26,392 bases of DNA from an uncultured Ligilactobacillus sp. (GCA_934215475.1 CAKPZY010000026.1:1-26392); one strand, 5' to 3'. Positions 1 through 10,362 are shown, counted from the stretch's first letter. Program-made: numbers and translations. Notes: generated by a model from the sequence alone, not told the origin.

Positions 1-103
1 ACGTTACTTTCCCATTCCTTTATTAGATACTCCACTATCCGACGTTACTTTCCCATTCCTTTATTAGATACTCCACTATCCGACGTTACTTTCCCATTCC
101 TTT
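1..103. repeat. 41-bp tandem repeat, 2.5 copies
   Basis: Two complete, identical 41-bp units lie at 1-41 and 42-82, followed by the first 21 bp of a third at 83-103. The array starts at the window edge, so more copies may lie to the left. Each unit begins ACGTTACTTTCCCATTCC and ends CCACTATCCG. The period is not a multiple of three, there is no repeat/spacer alternation, and I see no dyad inside the unit, so neither coding repeats nor CRISPR fit. TCCGAC at 79-84 can pair with GTCGGA at 104-109 just past the last copy, but this stem is short. Confidence 0.9.
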
Positions 104-173
104 GTCGGACATGCAAACAGCCGCCCGTTTTTTAAATAGACACCAGCATGTCACAAATTCTGGCTAAAAATCA

Positions 174-198
174 GAAAAAAACCGACTTTTCAGCCGGC
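174..198 (-). terminator. Terminator of the purC-D operon
   Basis: Read on the minus strand, CCGGCT-GAAA-AGTCGG forms a 6-bp stem (one G-U pair) closed by a GAAA tetraloop and followed at once by seven T bases. It lies about 20 bp after the purD stop codon, where the end of the purine operon is expected. Confidence 0.85.
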
Positions 199-218
199 CT
201 ATCTCATTTCTGAATTTT

Positions 219-1481
219 CTAGTGAGAAACATTACTGTGCTTTACAGCAATATCTGTTCGGTAAAAGCAATCACTAAAATGCTGCTTTTGAAGGTAATCG
301 TAAACTAGTCTGCGAGCATCGTTCAGGTTTTGACCAAGACCAATCACTGTCAGCAAGCGACCCCCTGCGCCAAATAATCGCCCCTCTTTTTGTGCAACGT
401 TGGCAAAATCAACCATGATCCCATCCTGTTGTGGTAATTTTGGCAAAAGTTGACCAGTTTTTGGGGCAGCCGGGTATCCCTGAGAGGCAACCACAACGCC
501 AAGCACTGCATGGCTACTGATCTGTACTTCCGGTAAATGCTTACCGTTCAATCCATCATTTATTAATTGGGCAAAATCATCTTTGATCCGCGGCAAAATT
601 ACCTGTGTTTCTGGATCGCCAAAACGGACATTATATTCTATTACCTTTGGCCCATCTTCTGTTTCAATGATCCCAATATAAACCACCCCGTGATAATCAA
701 AACCTTCTTTTGTCAACCCAGCTACAGTCGGTACGACAATTTTTTGTTTGACTTCAGCGGAAGCTTCTGGGGACAGCTGTTCATTAATACTAAAAGCTCC
801 CATCCCGCCAGTGTTAGGACCGCGGTTGCCGTCGAAAGCTCGCTTATGATCCTGAGCAGTAGGTAAGATGACATATTCAGTGCCGCTGACCAGGACAAAG
901 ATGGAGTATTCTTCGCCCACCAGATTTTCTTCCAGGAGCACCGAATACTGGCCACTATCAAATACGTGGGTGATTGCAGCTTGTCCTTGTTCGAAAGTCT
1001 TAGCAATCGTTACGCCCTTGCCGCCAGCCAAGCCATCTGCTTTGATAACGACCGGTAAGGAAAAACCAGCCAATCCCGAGATTGCCGTGCTGGCAGATTC
1101 ATACTGCACATAGGCAGCCGTTGGGATGTGATATTTAGCCATAAATTCTTTGGCAAAAGTCTTTGATCCTTCCAGTTTCGCAGCTTGTCGATTGGGCCCA
1201 AATGCTTTCAGACCCGACTCAGCAAAATAATCAACCAATCCATCAACTAGCACATTTTCTGGGCCAACAAAAGTCCATGCAATGTTTTTTTCAAGTGCAA
1301 ATTTTTTTAGACCGGCAAAATCATCTTCTGCAATGTCAACAGTGTTTATTCCCGAAGGCCTCATTCCAGGATTCCCTGGTGCACAATACACGCTAGAGAC
1401 CCGGGGACTTTCTAATAATTTGCGAGCAATGGCATGTTCACGGCCCCCAGAACCTACGACAAGAATACGTTGCTGCTCCAT
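219..1481 (-). CDS. purD: Phosphoribosylamine--glycine ligase (GAR synthetase)
   Basis: The product joins glycine to 5-phosphoribosylamine using ATP, the second step of purine synthesis, in the cytosol. The 420-residue length is normal for monofunctional bacterial PurD. The N-terminal fold starts with the nucleotide-binding motif VVGSGGREHA (residues 8-17). The ATP-grasp part contains a KADGLAGGKGV loop, and the metal-binding end of the active site reads YNVRFGDPETQ. The ATG is preceded by GGAGGT at a good distance. It is the last gene of the operon, 21 bp after the purH stop, and is followed by a terminator. No abnormality is seen. Confidence 0.97.
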   Translation of the reverse strand: MEQQRILVVGSGGREHAIARKLLESPRVSSVYCAPGNPGMRPSGINTVDIAEDDFAGLKKFALEKNIAWTFVGPENVLVDGLVDYFAESGLKAFGPNRQAAKLEGSKTFAKEFMAKYHIPTAAYVQYESASTAISGLAGFSLPVVIKADGLAGGKGVTIAKTFEQGQAAITHVFDSGQYSVLLEENLVGEEYSIFVLVSGTEYVILPTAQDHKRAFDGNRGPNTGGMGAFSINEQLSPEASAEVKQKIVVPTVAGLTKEGFDYHGVVYIGIIETEDGPKVIEYNVRFGDPETQVILPRIKDDFAQLINDGLNGKHLPEVQISSHAVLGVVVASQGYPAAPKTGQLLPKLPQQDGIMVDFANVAQKEGRLFGAGGRLLTVIGLGQNLNDARRLVYDYLQKQHFSDCFYRTDIAVKHSNVSH

Positions 1482-1502
1482 AACTGACCTCCGTTTCTTC
1501 CT

Positions 1503-3041
1503 TTAATGTCTAAAATGTCTGATGCCAGTTGTCACCATAGTGATCCCATACTTATTAGCCATGTCGATCGAATCTTGGTCGCGGATTGATCCTCCTGGCT
1601 GGACGATTGCTGTGATCCCATGTTTGGCCGCGTACTGTACGCAGTCATCCATCGGAAAGAAAGCGTCACTAGCCAAAACTGTATTGTCATCGATCTTGTC
1701 TGCAGCGTGTTTGATCGCGATCTTTGTCGAATCTATCCGGTTGGGCTGTCCAGCACCGGAACCCAATGTCTGATCAGGCCCAGCGACTACAATGGCATTG
1801 GATTTGGTATGTTTAACTGCTTTCCAAGCAAATAACATTGTTTGCAGCTGTTTTTCAGTCGGCGCCTTAGCAGTAACTGTCTTCCATTCATGCGGGTCTT
1901 CTGTCAAGATATCCTGCTCTTGGACCAACACGCCGCCTAAAAATGAAATAATTTCCTTTTGATCGTCAGTGTCTCGTCTGGACATATCCATCTGTAACAA
2001 GCGGATATTTTTCTTTTTTGCCAATATTTCAAATGCTTCATCCTCATAACCCGGAGCAATGATGATTTCTAAGAATAGTTCATGCATCTTTTGCGCAGTT
2101 GCAACATCAACAGTCCGGTTCAAAACGATCACTCCGCCAAAAATGGAAATCGAATCGGCATCATAAGCCCGTTTCCAGGCTTCGAGCAGGTCATTTCCTT
2201 GACCGATACCGCAGGGGCTCATGTGCTTCATGGCGATCACAGTCGGTTTGGCAAATTCACGCATGGCCGAAATTGCGGCATTAGCATCCTTGATGTTGTT
2301 ATACGACAGTTCCTTTCCGTGCAACTGTTTAGCAGAACTCAAAGAATAGCTGCTTGCAATAGGGTCAACGTATTCCCACGCCTTTTGGTGACTATTTTCG
2401 CCATAGCGCATAGTCTGTTTAAGTTCATACGTTTTGGTAAGTTTTTGCGGCATTTCGCTGCCTGTCTTGTCTGCCAAATATTTAGCGATCAAAGCGTCAT
2501 AGGCAGCTGTGTTTTCAAACACCTTGGCTGCTAAATGAGCGCGTTGTTCAAGGGATGTCGTCCCATTTTCTTTAAGCTCAGAAATAACAGAAGAATAATC
2601 CGCTACATCGCAGATGACAGTTACATCCTGGTAGTTTTTCGCTGCAGCGCGCAACATGCTGGGCCCGCCAATATCGATGTTTTCAATGGCATCTGAAAAA
2701 GTTGTTTGAGGATCACTGATAGTTTCTTTGAACGGATACAAATTGACACAAACGAGGTCGATCGGCTGAATATGTAATTTTTTCAAGGTCGCCACATCTT
2801 CTGCCTGTTCTCTTCTAGCTAATAATCCGCCATGAATATAAGGATTTAAGGTTTTTACTCGTCCGCCCAAAATCTCAGGAAAACCAGTTACATCTTCGAC
2901 CGCCGTGACCGGGAGTTTGGCCTCTTCAAGTGCACTTTTAGTCCCGCCTGTCGACACGACCTCATAGCCGATAGAAATTAACTCGCGAGCAAAATCGACG
3001 ATCCCTGTTTTATCTGAAACACTGAGTAAAGCACGTTTCAT
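1503..3041 (-). CDS. purH: Bifunctional AICAR transformylase / IMP cyclohydrolase
   Basis: This enzyme carries out the last two steps to IMP: formylation of AICAR with 10-formyl-THF, then ring closure. The N-terminal MGS-like cyclohydrolase part begins [18 protein letters not shown]. The C-terminal transformylase part has the [11 protein letters not shown] segment with the Lys-His pair, and [17 protein letters not shown] near the end. The frame stays open 33 codons further upstream. I chose the ATG at 3041 because AAGGAG lies 10 nt before it, and because it gives 512 residues, the usual size, with the family-typical start. A gap of about 130 nt separates it from purN, which is unusual in this otherwise tight operon; I saw no clear promoter or terminator there. 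Confidence 0.96.
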   Translation of the reverse strand: MKRALLSVSDKTGIVDFARELISIGYEVVSTGGTKSALEEAKLPVTAVEDVTGFPEILGGRVKTLNPYIHGGLLARREQAEDVATLKKLHIQPIDLVCVNLYPFKETISDPQTTFSDAIENIDIGGPSMLRAAAKNYQDVTVICDVADYSSVISELKENGTTSLEQRAHLAAKVFENTAAYDALIAKYLADKTGSEMPQKLTKTYELKQTMRYGENSHQKAWEYVDPIASSYSLSSAKQLHGKELSYNNIKDANAAISAMREFAKPTVIAMKHMSPCGIGQGNDLLEAWKRAYDADSISIFGGVIVLNRTVDVATAQKMHELFLEIIIAPGYEDEAFEILAKKKNIRLLQMDMSRRDTDDQKEIISFLGGVLVQEQDILTEDPHEWKTVTAKAPTEKQLQTMLFAWKAVKHTKSNAIVVAGPDQTLGSGAGQPNRIDSTKIAIKHAADKIDDNTVLASDAFFPMDDCVQYAAKHGITAIVQPGGSIRDQDSIDMANKYGITMVTTGIRHFRH

Positions 3042-3171
3042 GTTTGGCATTCTCCTTTTGATTGACTTTGTGATAGCAAACAAGTTTCTAATGACCCATA
3101 GCGTCATACATTTTCTAAAATTTTCACAGGCGGGAACCAACTCTATAAGCTGTATTTGATTGCCGCTCTGT

Positions 3172-3732
3172 CTAGTCCAGCAATTTCTTTAGAGTTTCTG
3201 GATAAAGTCGGTGTTCACATTGATGCACGCGGGTCTCAAGTTCAGCCAGCGTATCATCTGGTTTGATCTCCACATGTTGTTGAGCGATGATCGGCCCGGA
3301 ATCCAACCCTTCATCCACATAGTGGATCGTTACGCCGGTTTGGCGATCTCCAGCTTCAAAAGCACGCTTGATCGAGTTTAATCCCGGATAGTTTGGTAAA
3401 TAGGCGGGGTGTAAATTAATGATCCTGTGCTCATAAGGCGAAACCAGCTCCTTGCCGATCACACGCATGTAACCCGCCAAAACTATAAAATCCACTTGAT
3501 ATTTGTCCAGCACCTGACTGATTTTATTTTCATAATCGCGTTTGTCTTGACACGAAGAAAGCGTAAAAGTTTCTACAGGAACATCATGTCTTAAAGCGCG
3601 TTTAACCACGGGTGCATCCGGATGATCACAAAACAACAACACTAGTTTGCCTGGAATATTTCTTTTTTCAAATTCTTTTGCCAACACTTCAAAATTAGTA
3701 CCATTCCCAGAGGCAAAAATTGCAACTCTCAT
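3172..3732 (-). CDS. purN: Phosphoribosylglycinamide formyltransferase (GART)
   Basis: The product transfers a formyl group from 10-formyl-THF to GAR. At 186 residues it has the normal size of a single-domain PurN. It begins [15 protein letters not shown], the phosphate-binding loop. The catalytic residues are visible in [10 protein letters not shown] (Asn106, His108) and [11 protein letters not shown] (Asp144), and by my count they fall on the E. coli numbering exactly. Its ATG overlaps the purM stop by one base (TAATG), so translation is probably coupled. Confidence 0.97.
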   Translation of the reverse strand: MRVAIFASGNGTNFEVLAKEFEKRNIPGKLVLLFCDHPDAPVVKRALRHDVPVETFTLSSCQDKRDYENKISQVLDKYQVDFIVLAGYMRVIGKELVSPYEHRIINLHPAYLPNYPGLNSIKRAFEAGDRQTGVTIHYVDEGLDSGPIIAQQHVEIKPDDTLAELETRVHQCEHRLYPETLKKLLD

Positions 3733-4775
3733 TATGCACCTCTCTTGATCTGTAATTTGCTTTGACCCGCTGGACGCTTGTCTATATAACCGACTTTATA
3801 CCATTTCTGGTTTTCTTCACTGAGCATTTTCGTAACCGCAGTTTTGTTTTCTGCTGAAACTGCCAGGACCATGCCCAAACCAGAATTGAAGGTTTGGAGC
3901 ATATCGGCATCAGTTAGTTTGCCAACTTGAGCAAAATAATCGCTGAGTTCTAACTGCGGCCAGGAGTCCTTCAGTAACACTGCCTGCAAATCATCGTTAA
4001 ACATTCGCGGCAGGTTTTCCGGCAACCCGCCGCCGGTAATGTGACTTAGGCCATGCAGCAAGCCCTCTTTTAAAATTGGTAACAGGGCCGAGACATAGAT
4101 CTTAGTCGGTTCAAGCAAGGCCTCTCCCAAGGTTTTCCCACCCAAAAATTCTGGTTTTTCAGCTAAATTTAGCTTTTTTTCTGCAATGATCTGGCGCAAC
4201 AAAGAATAGCCATTAGAGTGAAAACCGCTTGCCGGCAAACCTAACAAGACATCTCCTGGCTGGGGAACTTCTTTAGTCAACAACTTCTCTTTTTCAGCTA
4301 CACCTACCGCAAAACCTGCTAGGTCATATTCCTGTGGGGCGTACATGCCGGGCATTTCAGCTGTTTCACCGCCGATCAACCCCAACTGTCCTTGTTGACA
4401 GCCGTCAGCGACTCCTTTAACGATCTTGGCAACTTTGTCTGGGTCAAGTTTTCCCAGGGACAAATAATCCAAAAAGAATAACGGTTGCGCACCCTGGGTC
4501 AAAATGTCGTTGACGCACATCGCAACACAATCGATCCCGACCGTTTCATGCTGATCAAGTTCTTGTGCCAAGATCAGTTTAGTGCCGACACCATCCGTCC
4601 CAGAAACAAGGACAGGATGAGACATGTTAAACATGCCTAGATCAAAAGCCCCTCCAAACGCACCAATCTCTCCTAAAGCCCCGGGGCGCTGGGTTTTTCT
4701 GGTAAACTGTTTCATCTTTTCGACAGCCTCGTTACCAGCGGCAACATTCACCCCTGCTTTGGCATAGCGATTCAT
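3732..4775 (-). CDS. purM: Phosphoribosylformylglycinamidine cyclo-ligase (AIR synthetase)
   Basis: The enzyme closes the imidazole ring of FGAM using ATP to give AIR. The 347-residue length is typical. Family motifs include SGTDGVGTKL, the CVNDILTQGAQPLFFLDY segment and GLIGGETAEMPGMY, followed by the HSNGYSL and GGGLPENLPR motifs of the AIRS C-terminal domain. The start ATG overlaps the purF stop in an ATGA arrangement and the stop overlaps the purN start, so it sits in the coupled core of the operon. Confidence 0.97.
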   Translation of the reverse strand: MNRYAKAGVNVAAGNEAVEKMKQFTRKTQRPGALGEIGAFGGAFDLGMFNMSHPVLVSGTDGVGTKLILAQELDQHETVGIDCVAMCVNDILTQGAQPLFFLDYLSLGKLDPDKVAKIVKGVADGCQQGQLGLIGGETAEMPGMYAPQEYDLAGFAVGVAEKEKLLTKEVPQPGDVLLGLPASGFHSNGYSLLRQIIAEKKLNLAEKPEFLGGKTLGEALLEPTKIYVSALLPILKEGLLHGLSHITGGGLPENLPRMFNDDLQAVLLKDSWPQLELSDYFAQVGKLTDADMLQTFNSGLGMVLAVSAENKTAVTKMLSEENQKWYKVGYIDKRPAGQSKLQIKRGA

Positions 4776-6226
4776 TTAGACATCTCCTTTGACCTTGGCT
4801 GAAGTTTTAGTGAGTTCAAATAATCGGTCTCATAGTCATATAGTGGCGTGGGATAATTTCCATCAAAATAGGCCACGGTCAGACCACCGTTCTTTTCTGC
4901 TCGCCCTGTTGGAAGGTCAATTGCTTTGATCAAACTCGGGATACTTAAAAAGCCCAGTGAATCAGCCCCAATAGCGGCACACATCTCTGGAACAGACATT
5001 TTGGCAGCCATCAATTCCGCCCGAGTGGAAATATCGATCCCATAAAAACATGGATACCTAAGTGGAGGGGACGCAATTAATAAGTGCACTTCCTTGGCAC
5101 CTGCTTCGCGCAAAAGTTTGACCAGTTGCCTGCTGGTCGTCCCACGGACTAAGGAATCATCAACTACGATAACTCTCTTACCGGCAACAGTTTGCTTGAT
5201 AACTGAAAATTTAAGTTTGACCCCTTGTTCGCGCAACTCTTGTGTAGGTTGAATAAAGGTCCGCGCCACGTACTGATTTTTGATCAAGCCCATTTCATAA
5301 GGCAAACCAGCACCCTTAGCATATCCCATGGCAGCTGATAATGAAGAATTAGGCACACCGATCACCATGTCCGCCTCACGCGGCTGTTCTTTTGCTAAAT
5401 ATCTTCCCATTTGCATCCGCGCCTGGTGTACGCTGACTCCATGGATCACAGAATCTGGCCGAGCAAAATAGATATACTCCATCGAGCAGACCGCAAGTTT
5501 CGTATTGTTGGTGAAGCGATCATAGTGCATTCCATTTTTATCAAAACGTAGTAATTCACCCGGTTGGACATCTCGCACAAAATCGGCACCGACAGCATCC
5601 AAAGCACATGTTTCGCTGGCTGCAACATAGCTGCCGTTTGGGAGTTTTCCGATACTCAATGGACGAAAGCCGTGCGGATCACAGGTTGCTATCAGCTCAT
5701 TTCCATATAATAAAACAAAAGCGAAACCACCCTGAACGATGTTTAAGCTTTCCTTTAAAGCGGATAAAAAATCCAGTGACTGGCGCTGTTCCAGAAGGTG
5801 AACCAAGACTTCGGTGTCAGAATTAGAATTAAATTTAAAATCAGCATGTAATTTTTGGCGCAGAGTACGCGCATTAGTTAAATTACCATTATGAGCTAAA
5901 GCAACATCTGTCCCGTTAAACTTAAAAGTAAATGGTTGAATATTCACTAAAGAATCGTTGCCGCTCGTACCATAACGAACATGTCCGACAGCAGTCTTCC
6001 CGTGGAGTTGCTCCAAGTCTTGTTTGTCAGAAAAGACATCTGCCAAGAGCCCACGTCCAAGGTGCACAGAAAGCTGGTGGCCATTTTCAGCTACTATACC
6101 AGCACCCTCTTGGCCACGGTGTTGTAAGCTGTGTAAGCCCAAGTATGTCACATGCGCGGCATTTGGAGAACCGCAGACACCAAACACGCCGCATTCTTCA
6201 TTTAATCCTTTGATCTCATTAGACAA
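4772..6226 (-). CDS. purF: Amidophosphoribosyltransferase
   Basis: PurF makes phosphoribosylamine from PRPP and glutamine and is the committed step of the pathway. I chose the TTG at 6226: GGGAGGA precedes it by 9 nt, and it gives an 11-residue propeptide ending in NEE before the catalytic Cys of CGVFGVCG. An in-frame ATG six codons upstream has no ribosome site. The N-terminal Ntn glutaminase part is followed by the phosphoribosyltransferase part with the PRPP loop [13 protein letters not shown]. Counted from the mature Cys1, Cys236 and Cys382 (two Fe-S ligands in B. subtilis PurF) are present. The final CxxC pair is replaced in [10 protein letters not shown], so a 4Fe-4S cluster is unlikely. 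It overlaps purL by 25 nt. Confidence 0.95.
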   Translation of the reverse strand: MSNEIKGLNEECGVFGVCGSPNAAHVTYLGLHSLQHRGQEGAGIVAENGHQLSVHLGRGLLADVFSDKQDLEQLHGKTAVGHVRYGTSGNDSLVNIQPFTFKFNGTDVALAHNGNLTNARTLRQKLHADFKFNSNSDTEVLVHLLEQRQSLDFLSALKESLNIVQGGFAFVLLYGNELIATCDPHGFRPLSIGKLPNGSYVAASETCALDAVGADFVRDVQPGELLRFDKNGMHYDRFTNNTKLAVCSMEYIYFARPDSVIHGVSVHQARMQMGRYLAKEQPREADMVIGVPNSSLSAAMGYAKGAGLPYEMGLIKNQYVARTFIQPTQELREQGVKLKFSVIKQTVAGKRVIVVDDSLVRGTTSRQLVKLLREAGAKEVHLLIASPPLRYPCFYGIDISTRAELMAAKMSVPEMCAAIGADSLGFLSIPSLIKAIDLPTGRAEKNGGLTVAYFDGNYPTPLYDYETDYLNSLKLQPRSKEMSK

Positions 6227-8439
6227 GGTATGGCATCCTCCCATAATTTTTGTGCTTCTTTTGTTCCACAGCTCAACGTTTGATCACTAGTTTTAATATT
6301 GATATTCCCTGTCTCTGTAACTTTCCCCAAATAATCAGCAGCATCGCCTAATAACTCAGAAAATTCTCGTTCATGTTCTGGTTTGACACCAACAACCAAC
6401 CGGCCGGCAGTTTCAGCGAACAGTTCAGCACTGCTCCCCCGAAAATTAACCGCTAATCCTGATCCGCTCGGGAAAACCATTTCCGCCAAAGTGACGGCCA
6501 AGCCTCCTTCACTGATATCGTGACAACTTTCAACTAAGCCTTGCTGTTGAGCACGTTGGACTTTTTCAAGGCGCTTTTTGATTTGACCGAGATCGAGCTG
6601 CGCTAATTTGCCAAAAATCTTGCCAGTTTGCATCTTTTGAATCTCAGAACCAGCAAAATCATCTCCAATTTTTCCAATGATATATAGTTTTGTTCCGCTA
6701 TTCTTGATAAACGAATGGACCGTTTGCTTAACATCCGGCAACAGGCCAACCATCCCCACCATCGGTGTCGGATAAATTGCTTCACCATCGCTTTCATTAT
6801 ATAGGGAGACATTTCCGGAAATGACAGGGACATCAAAGGTCCGACACGCTTCAGCCATACCGGCAACGGAGTGACTCAGCTCGTAAAAGATCTCAGGATC
6901 GTTTGGATCGCCATAATTCAAGCAATCGGTCATCGCTAAGGGCTTAGCGCCTGAGCTCATCACATTGAGATACGCTTCTAAGACTGTCATCTGCCCACCC
7001 GTATGCGGGTCAAGGTAAACAAAACGCCCGTTGCCGTCAGTCGTCATTGCCAATGCTTTTTTAGTGCCTCTGATTCGGATAACTCCGCTGTCTTCACCTG
7101 GACCAACGACTGTACTGGTACGAACTTGAGAATCATAGGTCCGAGTTAGGCTTTTTTTAGTTGCGATAGTCGGTTGTTGCAGAATTTGCATGAACGTCTG
7201 TTTCAAGTCGTTGATATGCGGTAACCACTCGCGTGTAAATTTTTTATCAAATAAACGCGGCGGTATCTTTTCCGCACTTTTTTCTTGCAATACATCACTT
7301 GTCAAGCTCGTCACCGGAATGTCGGTCACAACTCGACCACCATGATGTAAAATATACGAATGGCCAGTCGTTACGTGGCCGATCACCACTGCATCCAACT
7401 CATATTTGGCAAAAATGTTCTCCACATCAGCTTCATGTCCGCGTGCAACACATAACAGCATGCGCTCTTGAGATTCACTTAACATTATTTCATAGGCGGA
7501 CATATTGGCTTCTCTTTGAGGGACATCATCTAGCCAAAGCTCCATCCCGCTTCCGCCTTTTTCTGCCATTTCACAACTCGAAGAAACCAAACCGGCAGCG
7601 CCCATGTCTTGGATACCTACCAGCCAATCGGGGTGCTGCTGAATCAATTCCAGACAAGCGTCTAATAATAATTTTTCCATAAATGGATCCCCGACTTGAA
7701 CAGCCGAACGTTGTGTCTCTTTTTCGGCTGAAAAATCAGTTGATGCAAAAGTTGCTCCGTGGATCCCATCGCGGCCGGTCTTAGCGCCAACGTACATGAC
7801 AGCATTTCCCACGCCCATGGCTTGACCTTGTTGGAGGTCTTTTTGATCCATAATTCCGACACTCATTGCGTTAACTAAACAGTTGCCCTGATATGCATCG
7901 TCGAAGGTCACCTCTCCAGCAACAGTGGGGATGCCCATGCAATTCCCATAACCTCCGATCCCAGCAACAACTTCGTTGATCAGAAAACGAGTCTGATCGT
8001 CTTTGATCTCACCAAAATGCAGAGAATCAAGAGAAGCCACGGGCCGGGCACCCATGCTAAAGATGTCGCGAAGAATACCGCCAACACCGGTAGCAGCCCC
8101 TTCATAGGGCTCGATTTGTGACGGATGGTTGTGGCTTTCAGCCTTAAAGACAACCGCTTGACCATCACCAATATTAACAACACCCGCACCTTCGCCGGGG
8201 CCTTGAAGCACATATTTATTTTTGTTGGGAAACATCTTCAAAACAGGTTTTGATTTTTTATAGGAACAGTGTTCGCTCCACATGACGGCAAAAAGGCCGG
8301 TTTCCGTGTAGTTTGGCAAACGCCCCAGCAGGCGCTCAGAAATATAATCGTATTCTCTTTCTGTCAAACCCCATTCTAAGTAAGGCTTTTGTTGTTTGAT
8401 TTCTTGCTCGCTGAGCTCATTTACAACCTCATTTGCCAT
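6202..8439 (-). CDS. purL: FGAM synthase subunit PurL
   Basis: This is the synthetase subunit of the three-part PurS-PurQ-PurL complex, which turns FGAR into FGAM using ATP and ammonia from PurQ. At 745 residues it is the small type that needs separate PurS and PurQ, and both are encoded just upstream. Motifs include [12 protein letters not shown] near the N terminus, [14 protein letters not shown], and [20 protein letters not shown]. The ATG at 8439 overlaps the purQ stop (TGATG) and has GAGGTG 8 nt upstream. A TTG one codon earlier is also open but too close to that site. Confidence 0.97.
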   Translation of the reverse strand: MANEVVNELSEQEIKQQKPYLEWGLTEREYDYISERLLGRLPNYTETGLFAVMWSEHCSYKKSKPVLKMFPNKNKYVLQGPGEGAGVVNIGDGQAVVFKAESHNHPSQIEPYEGAATGVGGILRDIFSMGARPVASLDSLHFGEIKDDQTRFLINEVVAGIGGYGNCMGIPTVAGEVTFDDAYQGNCLVNAMSVGIMDQKDLQQGQAMGVGNAVMYVGAKTGRDGIHGATFASTDFSAEKETQRSAVQVGDPFMEKLLLDACLELIQQHPDWLVGIQDMGAAGLVSSSCEMAEKGGSGMELWLDDVPQREANMSAYEIMLSESQERMLLCVARGHEADVENIFAKYELDAVVIGHVTTGHSYILHHGGRVVTDIPVTSLTSDVLQEKSAEKIPPRLFDKKFTREWLPHINDLKQTFMQILQQPTIATKKSLTRTYDSQVRTSTVVGPGEDSGVIRIRGTKKALAMTTDGNGRFVYLDPHTGGQMTVLEAYLNVMSSGAKPLAMTDCLNYGDPNDPEIFYELSHSVAGMAEACRTFDVPVISGNVSLYNESDGEAIYPTPMVGMVGLLPDVKQTVHSFIKNSGTKLYIIGKIGDDFAGSEIQKMQTGKIFGKLAQLDLGQIKKRLEKVQRAQQQGLVESCHDISEGGLAVTLAEMVFPSGSGLAVNFRGSSAELFAETAGRLVVGVKPEHEREFSELLGDAADYLGKVTETGNINIKTSDQTLSCGTKEAQKLWEDAIPCLMRSKD

Positions 8440-9125
8440 CAAATATTCACCTCAACTTTTTCTGTGCTTGAGTTTAATAACGATTTGAACAAGCGCAACC
8501 CATCGGTGCTGCCCAAAAGTGTTTCAACTGCTCGTTCGGGATGGGGCATCATGCCTAAAACATTGCCCCTCTCATTAGTGATCCCAGCAATATCATTGAG
8601 ACTGCCATTGGGGTTAAAATCTGAATAGCGAAAAGCAACTTGATGTTTCTGTTCGATCTCTGCCAAAATTGTCGGATCAGCGTAAAAGCAGCCATCAGCA
8701 TGAGCGATCGGTAGAGTGATCTTTTCGTCCTTTTCATATTCTGAGGTAAATAACGTGGAATTGTTTTCCACCTTCAACTCAACTTGATCACAAATAAATT
8801 TTTGATTATCGTTTTTCTTCAGTGCGCCAGGTAACAAGCCTGCCTCCGTGAGGATCTGAAATCCATTACATGTTCCAAAAACGGGCCGTCCTTCTCTAGC
8901 AAAACGCTTGACCTCATCCATCACCGGCGCCAAACTAGCGATCGCCCCGCTGCGCAGATAATCTCCGTATGAAAAACCTCCAGGCAGCATTACAGCAGCA
9001 TAACTGGATAGGTCCGTAGCACGATATGAGACATATTCAGTTTTTACGTGGCAGACTGTTTTTAGTGCTTCATAAAGGTCCATTTGACAATTGGAACCTG
9101 GGAAAACTACGACAGCAACTTTCAT
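8439..9125 (-). CDS. purQ: FGAM synthase glutaminase subunit PurQ
   Basis: PurQ hydrolyses glutamine and feeds ammonia to PurL. It is a class I (triad) glutamine amidotransferase: the nucleophile is Cys86 in FGTCNGFQ, and the His-Glu pair is His195/Glu197 in MMPHPERA. The frame extends upstream to a GTG that overlaps the purS stop. The ATG at 9125 is the better start because GGAAGG lies in front of it and the protein then begins [13 protein letters not shown], giving the usual length of about 228 residues. The stop overlaps the purL start. Confidence 0.96.
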   Translation of the reverse strand: MKVAVVVFPGSNCQMDLYEALKTVCHVKTEYVSYRATDLSSYAAVMLPGGFSYGDYLRSGAIASLAPVMDEVKRFAREGRPVFGTCNGFQILTEAGLLPGALKKNDNQKFICDQVELKVENNSTLFTSEYEKDEKITLPIAHADGCFYADPTILAEIEQKHQVAFRYSDFNPNGSLNDIAGITNERGNVLGMMPHPERAVETLLGSTDGLRLFKSLLNSSTEKVEVNI

Positions 9126-9154
9126 GATCGACCTTCCTTTCTCATTCACCAAAC

Positions 9155-9394
9155 TCACAGAATTTGATACTCATACTTTTCCAAGTTGAAATTGACCAAT
9201 AATTTTTCAGCAACTTCTTTGACTGCCTCTTCTACTGGTTTGGTATTGGTATCAAGGGTAACATCGAAAAATTTACCGACTTTGACGTCATCGATCTCTT
9301 CATGCCCTAAAGACTGAGCGGCAGAGGTGATGGTATTACCTTGAGGGTCAAAAACAGATTCTTTATAAGTGACGTAGATCCTGATAGTTTGCAT
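9155..9394 (-). CDS. purS: FGAM synthase subunit PurS
   Basis: PurS is the small (79 residues) structural subunit that bridges PurL and PurQ in Gram-positive bacteria. The start MQTIRIYVTYKESVFDPQG and the segment SAAQSLGHEEIDDVKVGKFFDV are typical of the family. AGGAGG lies 12 nt before the ATG. It sits between purC and purQ, as in most Firmicutes purine operons. Confidence 0.95.
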   Translation of the reverse strand: MQTIRIYVTYKESVFDPQGNTITSAAQSLGHEEIDDVKVGKFFDVTLDTNTKPVEEAVKEVAEKLLVNFNLEKYEYQIL

Positions 9395-9444
9395 GGGTAG
9401 TTATTTCCTCCTAAAAAGTGGGCTTGAGTGAAAAGATATGAAGG

Positions 9445-10155
9445 TTACGCGATAACTCCTTGAAGCCGATCCAAGACATCCTGGTAGGTGGAGGCAAGGC
9501 CACCGGTGTGTTGCCGGTAAACATCTTTGTCCATCTTCTCTGATGTCTTAATGTCCCACAAACGAGCGTTATCCGGTGAAAATTCATCAGCTAAGATGAT
9601 GTCACCATCTGAAGTGCGGCCAAACTCCAACTTAAAATCGACGAGTTTTAGACCAGCATCCCTGAACATACCGGTCAATAATTTATTAACTTTACGAGAA
9701 ATTGCCCACATTTGCGCTAATTCGTCTTGAGTCGCAAAACCGAGCGCCAAAACTTGGGACTCATTGATAAATGGGTCATCTAATTCGTCACTCTTGTAGT
9801 ACATTTCTTCAACAGGCTTTTTTAATTGCTTGCCTTCTTCCAAGCCAAAACGACTGGCAAAATGTCCGGCGATCACATTTCTGACTACCATTTCAAGTGG
9901 AATGATCTGAACTCTTTTGACTAGCTCTTCATTATCTGAAATCGTCTTTAAATAGTGAGTAGGAATCCCATTTTTACTAAGGAATTGAAAAATCAAACTG
10001 GAGATCTCATTGCTGATCTGGCCTTTTCCTTTGATCTGATCTTTTCTTTTACCATTTAAGGCTGTAACCTGATCCAAATAAACGATCCGTAAGACTTGTT
10101 CTTGCTTCGTGGTCCAAACTTGCTTTGCTTTCCCGGCATAAATTAGTTTTTCCAA
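9445..10155 (-). CDS. purC: SAICAR synthase
   Basis: The enzyme joins aspartate to CAIR with ATP. The start is most likely the TTG at 10155: AAGGAG lies 6 nt upstream and the protein then begins MEKLIYAGKAKQVW, giving 236 residues, the family norm. A longer frame from a TTG at 10188 is open, but it would bury that ribosome site inside the gene. Recognisable motifs include PLEMVVRNVIAGHFASRFG, DDPFINESQVLALG, and LVDFKLEFGR followed by LADEFSPDNARLWD. It is the first gene of the purCSQLFMNHD transcript, after a leader of about 165 nt. Confidence 0.95.
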   Translation of the reverse strand: MEKLIYAGKAKQVWTTKQEQVLRIVYLDQVTALNGKRKDQIKGKGQISNEISSLIFQFLSKNGIPTHYLKTISDNEELVKRVQIIPLEMVVRNVIAGHFASRFGLEEGKQLKKPVEEMYYKSDELDDPFINESQVLALGFATQDELAQMWAISRKVNKLLTGMFRDAGLKLVDFKLEFGRTSDGDIILADEFSPDNARLWDIKTSEKMDKDVYRQHTGGLASTYQDVLDRLQGVIA

Positions 10156-10328
10156 GATCTGCTCCTTCTTTTGTAAAAACTGCGACAACTACACAAAATA
10201 AGACATGACAAATGACAAAATTAGTTATGAAAGTTGCTTGGAAGCGGTACTCGGCCCTAACATCTTCCCCACACTTTTCTTCACAAAATTTTTTAAGGAA
10301 AGAAGACCCCGCATCTTTTTATACTCAA
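10156..10328 (-). other. purC 5' leader of about 165 nt, no assigned element
   Basis: The predicted transcription start is near 10322, so the purC mRNA would carry a leader of about 165 nt. I could not match it to the purine, PRPP or T-box leader consensus, and found no terminator-like hairpin with a T run. It contains a short minus-strand reading frame (ATG at about 10262, product MLGPSTASKQLS) preceded by GGGGAAG, which is too close to be a convincing ribosome site. I see nothing else. Together with the promoter, PurBox and purK terminator, this accounts for the gene-free stretch 10156-10518. Confidence 0.45.
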
Positions 10329-10357
10329 ATCTTAATCATTTTAACTAAATCAGTCAA
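10329..10357 (-). promoter_or_regulatory. Promoter of purCSQLFMNHD
   Basis: On the minus strand, TTGACT (10357-10352) and TAAGAT (10334-10329) are separated by exactly 17 nt. The -35 box matches five of six consensus bases and the -10 box four of six. It lies downstream of the purK terminator and 5 bp from a perfect PurBox match, as expected for a regulated purine promoter. Confidence 0.7.
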
Positions 10358-10362
10358 GAGCT

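Noticed and set aside
1..103. CRISPR array
   Set aside because: The 41-bp units are directly adjacent and wholly identical; there are no variable spacers and no cas genes.
104..152. Plus-strand terminator or hairpin from GACATGC (108-114) and GCATGTC (146-152)
   Set aside because: The stem has only 7 bp with a 31-nt loop, and the T run lies inside the loop rather than after the stem.
2082..2534. Plus-strand open frame of 150 codons inside purH
   Set aside because: It is antisense to the conserved purH gene, has no ribosome site and no recognisable motif; a shadow frame.
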